Source: Candidatus Ancillula glyptotermitis | Lineage (GTDB): Bacteria > Actinomycetota > Actinomycetes > Actinomycetales > Bifidobacteriaceae | Reading direction: 5' to 3' | NCBI GenBank assembly: GCA_031268675.1 | Contig: JAIRWY010000037.1 | Coordinates: 1 to 48,856, forward strand | Length of the DNA: 48,856 nt | Shown: one piece after another, positions 1 through 9,000 of the stretch | Numbering within the stretch: the first letter of the stretch is position 1 | Layout of the letters: each line of letters begins with the position of its first letter | Notes under the pieces: generated by a model | What the model was told of the DNA's origin: nothing | The model's input: the letters and a program-made list of their open reading frames with translations, nothing else | The model's database searches: none | Made by a program: the position numbers and the translations under genes

Positions 1-554
1 AGCGCGCAGGAAAATGGTGTAATGCAAGGCATTACGCTGTTTGACTTTATGGTGTGGTTTGTAAACAGATCGTGCAATTGAACTTGTGACTAGTGTGTGC
101 AAGCACTAGGAGGAAACCGAGTGATTTATTTTATAAATCACGCTATTAGGTTTATGCGCGAGCAAATACATACTCAAGCAGAAACCGCGTAATGCAAAAA
201 CTTGCATTACGCTGCTAGATTTATGCGCGAGCAAATGCACACGCTGGAAGAAAAAGGTGTGATTTCCTAAAGCAAATCACGCTACCAAACCACTTGGGCA
301 AGAAAATGCATGTGCAAGCAAAACCGTGTAATGCAAAAAATTGCATCACGCTGCTAAACTGCAAGTTGTGAGACACCCAAGCAGAAACAGATCGAGTGAT
401 TTCCTAAAGCAAATCACGCTACCAAACTGCTGGTACTGCCATATTACATGCGCGCAGAAGCCGCGTGATTTATGATATAAATCACACTGTTAAAGCTTAC
501 TTGAGCAAGCAAACACATGCACAAGTAGACCGCGTGATTTGTAAGCAAATCACA

Positions 555-985
555 CAATTTAACTTGCAACTAGCAAATACGCGCACAAAACTAGTATAAT
601 CCACACTATAATTTAACATGTGTGGTACACACAGGTGTAGAAATAGAACCGCATAAACAACCGTTTTATACATTGTACTAGTATATGCACATGTGCAAAT
701 AGTGGCAAGGTGATTAAAATATACGCACAAGCAAAAACCGTGTAATGCAAAAACTTGCATTACACCACTAAACCTGCAAGTTGTGAGACACCCAAGCAGA
801 AACAGATCGAGTGATTTCCTAAAGCAAATCACTCAATTTAACTTGCAACTAGCAAATACACGCATAAAAACTAGTATAACCCACACCTAATTTAACATGT
901 GTGGTACACACAGGTGTAGAAATAAAACCACGTAAACAACGGTTTTATGCATTATGCCAGTATATGCACATGTGCAAATAGTAGC
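555..985. repeat. Pair of ~140-bp direct repeats (about 555-700 and 841-985)
   Basis: Both copies share AACTTGCAACTAGCAAATAC...AACTAGTATAA.CC.ACAC..TAATTTAACATGTGTGGTACACACAGGTGTAGAAAT.....GTATATGCACATGTGCAAATAGT with scattered substitutions; a partial third copy (AACATGTGTG.TATACACAGGT) lies near 1297-1319. Confidence 0.8.
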
Positions 986-1068
986 ATGATGATGTGAAGT
1001 ACTCTTGTATTATCCATTTTCATGATGTCATACCCCTATGGTATAATACACAAGAAGACCGTGCGCCC

Positions 1069-1263
1069 GAAAAAAAGCGTCCCAAAAACAAACAAAGCAC
1101 GCAAAAAAAACAAACAAACAATATGCAAATAAAAACAAAAACACGCAAAAAACAAACAGAAAACACGCAAAAAAAACAACAGAAAACACGCAAAAAACAG
1201 AAAAACAAGAGAAAAACAACAGAAAACAGAACAATAATAAACAAACAACAACAGAAAACAACA
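1069..1263 (+). repeat. A-rich, T-poor low-complexity tract with short quasi-tandem repeats
   Basis: CACGCAAAAAA recurs near 1098, 1142, 1163 and 1186, with a CAGAAAA-CACGCAAAAAA unit of roughly 21-23 bp in the last three; A/C dominates the + strand. Confidence 0.7.
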
Positions 1264-1854
1264 GCATAATTTACGCGGTATTTTGAGCGATACTTCAACA
1301 TGTGTGTTATACACAGGTACGCAAATATGAAGGCGTATTCGTACATCAAACCGCTCCTTTAACCAATCTGCTATTATCTACACTTCTTGATGAGCAGAAG
1401 CAGACCGCGTGATTTGCAAAACACATGCGCGCAGAAGTTGTGTGATTTTCATAAATCACGCTACCAAACTGCTGGTACTGCCATATTACATGCGCGCAGA
1501 AACCGCGTGATTTATTTTATAAATCACACTATTTAACCACTTGAGCAAGCAAATACATGTGATAGCAGAACCAAGAACTAGTAGTAGTAGAAGTGTTGAT
1601 ATTTTGTGCATGCACAATCAAAAACCGTGTAATGCAAGGCATTACGCTATTTAACCACTAGTGTAGATATTGCATGCGCCCAGAAGCCACGCAATGTCTA
1701 GGTTGGTTGCATGGGTGGGTTGGTAAGGCATGCAGTGTTGGTTGTGCTTATCAAGATGTTCTTAAAGTTATCATATATTATGCAAAAGTTAATTAAATAT
1801 ATGAAGCAAATATTATTTTTAGCAGAATTTTACTTTTCTCATAGGTGGTTCTTA

Positions 1855-1882
1855 TTGTTGTTTTACAAATATGCATTATAAT
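1855..1882 (+). promoter_or_regulatory. Putative promoter of the 1924 gene (TTGTTG - 16 nt - TATAAT)
   Basis: TTGTTG at 1855-1860 and TATAAT at 1877-1882, about 40 nt upstream of the start codon. Confidence 0.4.
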
Positions 1883-1923
1883 GCCTGAAAATAAAATAAT
1901 ATTTTATGTAAGGAGGCAGTAAG

Positions 1924-3384
1924 ATGCATAAAGAAGGAATAAGTAGTATAAAAATGAGAACTATAGGTTTAGTTGCAATTTTTCTAGCGTCATTCGTAAT
2001 TATAGTTGGAAATACATCGAACGATAAGTCATATGCTTTTGAGGTCGGTGGACGTGATGTAACGGATGTTTGGCACGAATGGATAGAAGCAATGCCTGGA
2101 AACGGAACCGAAGATGATCCAAAAATCATAAATACACTTGATGATTTAGTGAAGATACAGATTATGGTAAATAATTCGCATGAAGGTTTTCTTGCTAGTG
2201 CAATTTTTGGTGAATCTTATGTGGAGGAAGGCACTGGAATAGTTCATCTACCAAATGATGCTAATGTATACCTAGCATTAGGTGCAGATATCGATCTAAG
2301 TCCACTTAACGGTCAGAGAATAGATATGCTTAATGAGCCAAAGTATTGTTGGGACCCAATTGGAACCAAAGGATATCCATTTATGGCACATTTTGATGGT
2401 AGAGATCATAGTATTGAAAACTTAAAAATTGCAGAAAATCCTGAAATTTCAGATGAACGCGCAAAATCCTTTACTGCTCAAAGATATCTAGGACTTTTTG
2501 GAGTAACAAACCATGCAGAAATAAAAAATATTAAACTTTTAAATGTAATTTCCGTACAAGGAATAAGTTCAATAGGAGCTTTAGTTGGAGAAGCACAATA
2601 CACAGACATTTCTAATGTAGCTACTAACTATAGCAGTAGAAATGATAACGCAGAAATTAGAAGTGTTTCTGGACAAGAAAATGTAGGTGGATTAATTGGG
2701 CATTTAGCGCATTCAAACATTACAAAATGCAGTTCATTTCTTAGTGTTAATGGCGTTAAATCTACTGGGGGTTTAGTCGGACTTACTGAATCTGCAAACA
2801 TTTTTGGATCATATTCAAAGGGAAGAGTTTACGGAGATGATCTTGTTGGTGGATTAGTCGGTGCTAACACTGAAAAATCAGCCATTAAGAATTCGTACGC
2901 AGAGGGGGATGTATATGGCAGAATTAATGTTGGTGGTATATCGGGTTCTAACATTGTATCTAAAATTGAAAACTCGTTAGCATTAAATAGACATATTCTC
3001 TCAACTGAGAATATTAATGATACACAATTCTTTGGAGTGATTACAGGAACAAGTGTTGAAAATCTTTATGCCATTCAGGAATGTATTAGAATGGTTGCTG
3101 GAGTTCCTAGCATTGAAGGTACTGGCATGGAAAAATTTGACATGGAAAACCTCACCATTGAAAACGCACTTAAAAATAACTACGCATTTGAGAATGTTAT
3201 TATATCTAAAAATAAATGCTTTGGCTTTCTCTACTCCAAACATGATAACATAGATGGTGCCAAAATGAAGAATGAAGACTTGAGACCTGGATGGGTAACG
3301 GAAAGACGAACGAACTGGGAACCTTGGAGAACAGAAGATGGCTGGATGCTCTTAGATGAAATTTTCCCGCCTATTCATTCATAG
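1924..3384 (+). CDS. Secreted/membrane-associated GLUG-repeat-like surface protein
   Basis: 486-aa ORF with AAGGAGG at 1910-1916, 7 nt before ATG. N-terminal hydrophobic segment (IGLVAIFLASFVIIVG). Repeated VGGL[IV]G motifs (NVGGLIGH, STGGLVGLTESANIFGSYSKGRVYGDDLVGGLVG, AIKNSYAEGDVYGRINVGGISG) typical of GLUG repeats. Confidence 0.85.
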   Translation: MHKEGISSIKMRTIGLVAIFLASFVIIVGNTSNDKSYAFEVGGRDVTDVWHEWIEAMPGNGTEDDPKIINTLDDLVKIQIMVNNSHEGFLASAIFGESYVEEGTGIVHLPNDANVYLALGADIDLSPLNGQRIDMLNEPKYCWDPIGTKGYPFMAHFDGRDHSIENLKIAENPEISDERAKSFTAQRYLGLFGVTNHAEIKNIKLLNVISVQGISSIGALVGEAQYTDISNVATNYSSRNDNAEIRSVSGQENVGGLIGHLAHSNITKCSSFLSVNGVKSTGGLVGLTESANIFGSYSKGRVYGDDLVGGLVGANTEKSAIKNSYAEGDVYGRINVGGISGSNIVSKIENSLALNRHILSTENINDTQFFGVITGTSVENLYAIQECIRMVAGVPSIEGTGMEKFDMENLTIENALKNNYAFENVIISKNKCFGFLYSKHDNIDGAKMKNEDLRPGWVTERRTNWEPWRTEDGWMLLDEIFPPIHS

Positions 3385-3435
3385 ATTGTGGTCACTTGTT
3401 GAGATAGATAAATAAGTAATAAATCGTAACATGAG

Positions 3436-3467
3436 GGTATGCCCATTTGTTTTGGGTGTACCTTTTT
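3436..3467 (+). terminator. Rho-independent terminator after the GLUG-like gene
   Basis: GGTATGCCCA-TTTGTTT-TGGGTGTACC (10-bp stem with two G-T wobbles, 7-nt loop) followed by TTTTT. Confidence 0.8.
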
Positions 3468-3723
3468 ATTGTGCAATAGAAAAAATAAGTTATCAAAATA
3501 AATTTTAACAGCGTGATTTGTGAAAAACTGCGTTTCTATTCGCTTGTTATTCTGGGTTAGTGAGCAATGCATTTGGCGCTGTGTACATTTTCTTACGCAC
3601 TTTGTTCTTGAGTTCATCAGAGTAAACCTTATGCTCACTTTGTGGCATCTTCGTCCTGCGCATTTCTTTGCCTTTCTACTTGCACAAGGAAAGTGTGGGT
3701 TTGGGTATAAGCTCAAACGAAGT

Positions 3724-3753
3724 TTGACAAGCATATAAGAAGTGTGGTATAAT
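3724..3753 (+). promoter_or_regulatory. Sigma70-like promoter for the amidohydrolase gene (TTGACA - 18 nt - TATAAT)
   Basis: TTGACA at 3724-3729, AGCATATAAGAAGTGTGG spacer, TATAAT at 3748-3753; about 78 nt upstream of ATG at 3832. Confidence 0.75.
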
Positions 3754-3831
3754 AACGGTATACTGATTTTTTAGTGTTCTTTATTATCTAGTGCTGGATC
3801 AGTATAGCATTTGTGGAGAGGAGTAGAGTGT

Positions 3832-5853
3832 ATGTTGTCGGGTAAGTTGCGATTGCATAGATTATGGCTAGCTGGTATACTAATACTGGTACTTAGTTTG
3901 ATTGCATTTTTTAGCATAAGGGGCTTTACGGAAAATATTTCCAAAAGTGATGCAGATACAGTTTATTTGCACGGAAATATATATACTGTTGACGATAATT
4001 TTACTACTGTTTCTTCTATGGTCGTTAAAGATAATAAAATACTATATGTTGGTACAGACGATGGCGCACGTAAATTCGCTGGAAATAAGACCAAAATAGT
4101 AGATTTGAACGGAAAAACTGTTATTCCTGGTCTTTTTGATAATCATCTTCACTTTTCGACATATGGTGCTTTTCAATATCTACCACAAATTTATTATAAA
4201 ACTAAAGATGAAATTTTGAATAATATACGCAAAGCATCAGAAGATAAAAAACCTAGTGAATTTATTTATAGTATTGGTTGGAATGAAAATGTTTGGGGTG
4301 GTAGTCTTCCAAATAGGTATGAACTTGATGCAGTTGCCCCAAATAATCCTATTGCACTTATTAAAAATGATGGGCATTCGTTGTGGTTGAATTCAAAAGC
4401 ATTAGAAGTTGCACAAATTGATGAAAATACTGCTACTCCAGAAGGCGGAATTATTAGAAAAGATGAAAATGGAATTCCAACTGGTATTCTGGCTGATGCT
4501 GCATGTAATTTAGCATTTGCGAAATTGCCATTTTATCCTAGAGAAGATAAAAGCATGATGTTTAAGCTTGCCCAAGACCAATTTCTAAAGTATGGACTTA
4601 CTTCTATAACTGATGCAGGAGTTGGAGTAACATACGAAGATGTTAAGTTGATAAAAGATTTGTATGCAAACGGTAATCTTAAAATTCGTGATTATGTGAT
4701 GATGGATGCTGGTGAAGATGAAAAATATATTGCTGATGGAAATAAGCCAGTTGTGGGACTTTATGATGGTCGTCTTTCATTCAATACAGTTAAAGTAATT
4801 TCAGATGGCTCATTTGGTTCAATGACTGCGTGGATGAGCAAGGATTATCCGCAAAAGCCAGGTTTTCACGGTTCTAGTCGGTATACTGATGATGAACTTT
4901 ATCAAGTAGTTAGTCGTGCATCTTCTGAAGGTTTTCAGGTTGCCACACATGCAATAGGAGATGCAAGTATTAGCCAAATACTTAAGATTTACCAGCGAGT
5001 TTCTGATGAGCAGCACCTAAAAGATCCTCGTTTTAGAATTGAACATTTTGCAGTTTCTTCGCCTGAGGATTTTGAGTTGGCGAAAAAGCTTAATGTGGTT
5101 GCATCTATTCAGGGTCTGTTTGCTCCTTCAGACAGAAAGTTAGTAGGTCCAGTAATTCACGAAGAAGATATACATAATGCGTATAATTTCAGGGAGTTGT
5201 TAAATCTAGGGATAACACTATCTGGTGGCTCAGATAGTCCAGTTGAAACTCCAAATCCGTTTGATGGAATATACGCATCTACAACTTTTCGCTACCACAA
5301 CGGTGAATATGCTCCGCAAGAGGAACTAAACAACAAGCTGACTAGAGAAGAAGCTTTGAAAACAGTTACTATTTGGGGTGCAAAGGCACAATTTAGCGAG
5401 GACAAAAAAGGCTCACTGGTTCCTGATAAATATGCAGACTTCGTTATTCTTGACCGTGATATTATGAACTGCCCAGTTGAAGATATTAAATCAACTCAAG
5501 TTCTTGAAACTGTTATTGGTGGTGAAACTGTGTATAAGTTACCTGCGGATAATTCTCCTCAAGTGTGGATTTGGACTTTAGCTGGTGCTTATGGTGGAGA
5601 TTTTATGCATGCAGATGACATAAAAGTGGTTAACGATGATGTATATGCAAAACTAGAACCATTTGCAGAGGCAATTGGCGGTGAAATACAGCAAAAAGAT
5701 GGAAAAACAGCAACGATTTCATACAAGGACAAGACATCAACGGTTGAACTTCTTGATGAAGAATATATTCCAGTTTTGAAATTATCTGATGAACTTGATC
5801 TCAACGCTAGATATTATAAGGATAGTAACACAACTAGCGTGATGTTTAAATAG
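3832..5853 (+). CDS. Membrane-tethered amidohydrolase family 3 (YtcJ-like) with a C-terminal copper-amine-oxidase-N-like domain
   Basis: The track starts at TTG 3811, but ATG 3832 with upstream GGAGAGGAG is more likely. N-terminal TM (LAGILILVLSLIAFFSI); YLHGNIYTVD, DLNGKTVIPGLFDNHLHF, ATHAIGDAS, GGSDSPVE and DKYADFVILDRD are characteristic of YtcJ-like amidohydrolases. C-terminus VYAKLEPFAEAIGGEIQQKDGKTATISYKDKTSTVEL resembles the stalk-like copper amine oxidase N domain. Confidence 0.9.
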   Translation: MLSGKLRLHRLWLAGILILVLSLIAFFSIRGFTENISKSDADTVYLHGNIYTVDDNFTTVSSMVVKDNKILYVGTDDGARKFAGNKTKIVDLNGKTVIPGLFDNHLHFSTYGAFQYLPQIYYKTKDEILNNIRKASEDKKPSEFIYSIGWNENVWGGSLPNRYELDAVAPNNPIALIKNDGHSLWLNSKALEVAQIDENTATPEGGIIRKDENGIPTGILADAACNLAFAKLPFYPREDKSMMFKLAQDQFLKYGLTSITDAGVGVTYEDVKLIKDLYANGNLKIRDYVMMDAGEDEKYIADGNKPVVGLYDGRLSFNTVKVISDGSFGSMTAWMSKDYPQKPGFHGSSRYTDDELYQVVSRASSEGFQVATHAIGDASISQILKIYQRVSDEQHLKDPRFRIEHFAVSSPEDFELAKKLNVVASIQGLFAPSDRKLVGPVIHEEDIHNAYNFRELLNLGITLSGGSDSPVETPNPFDGIYASTTFRYHNGEYAPQEELNNKLTREEALKTVTIWGAKAQFSEDKKGSLVPDKYADFVILDRDIMNCPVEDIKSTQVLETVIGGETVYKLPADNSPQVWIWTLAGAYGGDFMHADDIKVVNDDVYAKLEPFAEAIGGEIQQKDGKTATISYKDKTSTVELLDEEYIPVLKLSDELDLNARYYKDSNTTSVMFK

Positions 5854-5948
5854 TTGTTTACTAGGCTACTGTATTTTGCTTCTTTCTTGGTCAACTTTAT
5901 TTCTTGGGCAACATTATTGGGCAACAACTAAAAAAGTTTGGTAGGCAC

Positions 5949-5978
5949 TTGACAAGCAGGGGGGGGGGGTGCTATAAT
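5949..5978 (+). promoter_or_regulatory. Promoter of the giant gene with a poly-G (G11) spacer
   Basis: TTGACA (5949-5954) - AGCA-G11-TGC (5955-5972, 18 nt; G tract 5959-5969) - TATAAT (5973-5978). Confidence 0.85.
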
Positions 5979-6027
5979 AGATATATTAGAATTTCATTGT
6001 ATAGGAGATTGAATATTGTGGAGATGA

Positions 6028-9000
6028 TTGTTGCCTAGATTTGTTACACGTTTAGCTAGTCTGGACTATAGAACTGCGAGTAAGCGGACACGTTTTACTC
6101 TGGCTGTTTTGATGTCCATGATCTGCATAGCGGGTTCTATATTGGTTGCATATGCTAGTGGAGCTTTAGGTGGTGGTAATAATAAAGCTGCAAATGCTGT
6201 TGCTGCTGAGGATGTTTCGATTTCGCCAACAAGTAGTGGAGTTGTTAATATTACGATTTCTGAAGATGGTACAAAATGGTCTGCAAGTGGCGCTGGTGTA
6301 AATGTTGGTGAGAAAAATTTTGCTGAAACTCCAGTTTTAAAAAGGTGCGGGTCGCCGGCAGAGTGTAAATACAGTGTGAAGATTTCGGGTTCAAGTGCTG
6401 GAGATACATTTAACCTAAAGGCAGAAGATGCTGCTCTTGAACATGTTGTTGTTAACAGAAGTCTCACTGAAAATGCTGGTAATACGAAGCCAAGTGTTAA
6501 AATCACTTCAACGATTCCAACAACTGGCGGTAAATTGAACTATTCGGTCTTAGATGATCTTGTTTTAGGCGATGGTACTGACTTGATGCTAGATTCGCAA
6601 TTAAATGGTGATACTTCAATCTCTTCTATATACATCAAACATGGTATAAACAAGTTTGGTTCTGCTGCTAATGCTGGAAAAGTCCGAATCGGAAAAGGTA
6701 CACTAGTTTATGTCAACGGGGATTCTAGTTATAATTGGGGATATCAACTTGATGGTGGAAGTGCATTTGCAGAAGCCTCAGACGTTGGTCATGCAATTAA
6801 GGCAGATGTTAGTATTAAGGACGAGGATGCTGCTTTGATTGCGGACAATGTGGACACCACTGGTAACTTGGCGGCAATAAAAGGAAGATTTGAAATGTCT
6901 CCAGCCTATAGAGCGACCTGTATTGTAAAAAGTCCAGAAAATGCTACATCTGATATTGACGGAAAGGTTGAAATTGAGCGAGGAAATTTATACCTTAGCA
7001 AGTTCTCAAATGCTGGTGAGTCATATATTACAGACCCCAATGATTATAACCTATATCCGTTTTATGTCCCGCTACAAATAAAATCTACGGATAATAAGGA
7101 GTATAACCTAGTTGATAATTCAAATGATAATCTTATTATTTCTTCATCAAATTATAGTACCGATAATTTTCAGACTCAAAAAATAATCAGCAACAAGCTT
7201 GAGGAAAATATTAGGACACTACTTAGGGGAGTACTTTCTGGTTTTACCTCTGCACAAGTTAACGATAAAGTTAGTTCTCTATTCCCTTTTAGTGATATTG
7301 TTGCATCTTTTTGGGTCAGAGCAGGAACTTATTCAGACTTGAAGGCATCTATAGGTTCTCAAAATATTACAGGTTTTGTCTCAGATGTTCGTCCACTGCA
7401 TACGGTATTTTCACAGTTACTGCGGTCAAATACTCTTGCACTTCCAATTTACCAAACTAATTTAATGCAAGTTGGAGGAGTTGCCAATGAGCTTGATTCG
7501 CAAAGTGTCCAAGTTACTTTTAACAGCCCAGTTCTAGGTATAACTCCTTCTGATTTTGAGCTCAACACCAGTACTTATCAAGGAGTTGTTACACCTGATG
7601 ATAGAGTTGATGTTATGCCAGATACCGACAATAGAGTGTGGCAATATCATCTGAGGTCTGTTACGGACAATGGAGGTATTGGGCTAGTTGTTCATTCACC
7701 ACAGTGTCTAAGTGAGAACAACTGTATACCTAGAGGTTATGCAATTATACCAGATACTAAAATTGGCAACGAGATTAAAGATGTTGTGCTTTATGCTTCT
7801 GTTAGAATGCAAATTCAACCATTTAGTGACCCAGAACATGCAGAATTCTATAACTACAGACCAACTAGTAGAGTATTGCACGCCGCTTTTAGTCCATCAT
7901 TTGTTACTGACAGCGGGCGCTGGAGATTTTGCTACACTTTGTCTGAGACGGCTCCAACACCTGAGCAGATTGCTTCGGACGATTATAAAGACAGTATTCG
8001 CACCTCATCGCGAAATGCAAGAACTGGAACTTGGCGTGATAATGGCGATAATCGAGAGTGTTCACCTGTACTAAAAACTGGTACTGATATTTATGGTCAT
8101 GAAAATGTTAATGACGTTATTGATTTTAATCTTCTAAATAGTAATGCGACAAATCTTGTGGTTGTTGCTTGGGATTCAATTGGAAATCGCTATTCTAACG
8201 CTATTAGTATTCCTTTTGGTGCAAACAATAATGACCAAATTCCACTTACTGTAGATGATGTATGTAATAAACAAGATGAATGTTCAAATTCTGGAACTAA
8301 TACTAACTCCACGTTCTATTTCCACTCAGTAAGTAATACTGAATATTATGTTAGTGCAGATCCTCTTTATGTAAACACATCAGGAAATCGCAATGGAGGT
8401 TTACATCCTACGTCCGTTTTTTCACCAACTTCTAACTTGGCTTTTATATATACTGCAGAAAATATATACAACTTACCACTTTCTCTGCAGTTTGATAAGT
8501 GGAAAATTACAGGTGATTTTTCATCTAAACCAGTGCAGTTTATTGTCTTTGACAGAGTTCCAGATGTTGTTACTTCGCGTTTTTCAAAAGTTGACAGATA
8601 CTATAATTATTCAACTGGTAATGCTTGCTATAATCATCTTGGACAACTGGTGGATTGTAATGGGTATTTGAATACTTATGGGAACTTGGAATATAATAAT
8701 TTTCCTATTGCTGATTTTAGTTCAAACATCTTGGACATAGAATTTGATAATGTAACCTTAATTGGCGGAGGAACAAATGGTATACCGTTTTTAGTCGGTG
8801 GTTCACCCAATATTGCTGGTTTTCCATCAAGCAGTGCTGACAACGGTTGGGGGTCAGCTGTTGATCTGAAAGTGACTGGTAATAACACTATTCGTAATAC
8901 AACTGCTAGTTGTACCACTTTGTTCCTTGGAACTGTATCTTATTTACGAGTTGATGGTCAAGGTACGCTGAATCTTGAACAACCTGCAAATAATGGCAAC

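Larger units (their letters stand above)
415..1560. repeat. Pair of ~100-bp direct repeats (about 415-516 and 1457-1558)
   Basis: Both read CACGCTACCAAACTGCTGGTACTGCCATATTACATGCGCGCAGAA(G/A)CCGCGTGATTTAT...ATAAATCACACT...CTTGAGCAAGCAAA.ACATG. Confidence 0.8.
17..1647. repeat. Array of at least 13 short inverted repeats (hairpins) of two sequence types, interspersed with related linker sequence
   Basis: Type A core GTGATTT(AT/G)...(AT/C)AAATCAC at 121-141, 257-282, 396-417, 465-485, 534-553, 809-834, 1440-1461, 1507-1527. Type B core GTAATGC(AA)...(TT)GCATTAC at 17-37, 187-212, 326-351 (imperfect), 740-765, 1629-1645. Most are preceded by ACCGYGT or ATCGAGT and followed by CGCT or CACT. Confidence 0.85.

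Noticed and set aside
497-832. Minus-strand ORF 497-832
   Set aside because: It spans hairpin repeats and has Cys/Phe-rich, non-protein-like composition.
994-1269. ORF 994-1269 (Lys/Gln/Thr-rich) and its antisense hydrophobic ORFs (1020-1349, 1028-1267, 1036-1314)
   Set aside because: They translate a low-complexity A-rich tract; the composition explains the open frames and I see no credible RBS or domain signature.
17-1647. CRISPR array
   Set aside because: The repeats are palindromic and of variable sequence, spacing is irregular, linkers are themselves repeated rather than unique, and there are no cas-like genes in the window.
3375-3738. ORFs 3375-3734 (-) and 3520-3738 (+)
   Set aside because: They overlap the terminator and promoter elements and have no recognisable protein features; the shorter frame at 3547-3663 (-) is the only one with any RBS-like support.
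5854-5945. Possible terminator between the amidohydrolase and giant genes
   Set aside because: AGTTGTT...AACAACT can pair only across a ~70-nt loop, and the TTGGGCAAC direct repeats do not form a strong hairpin followed by a U-tract.
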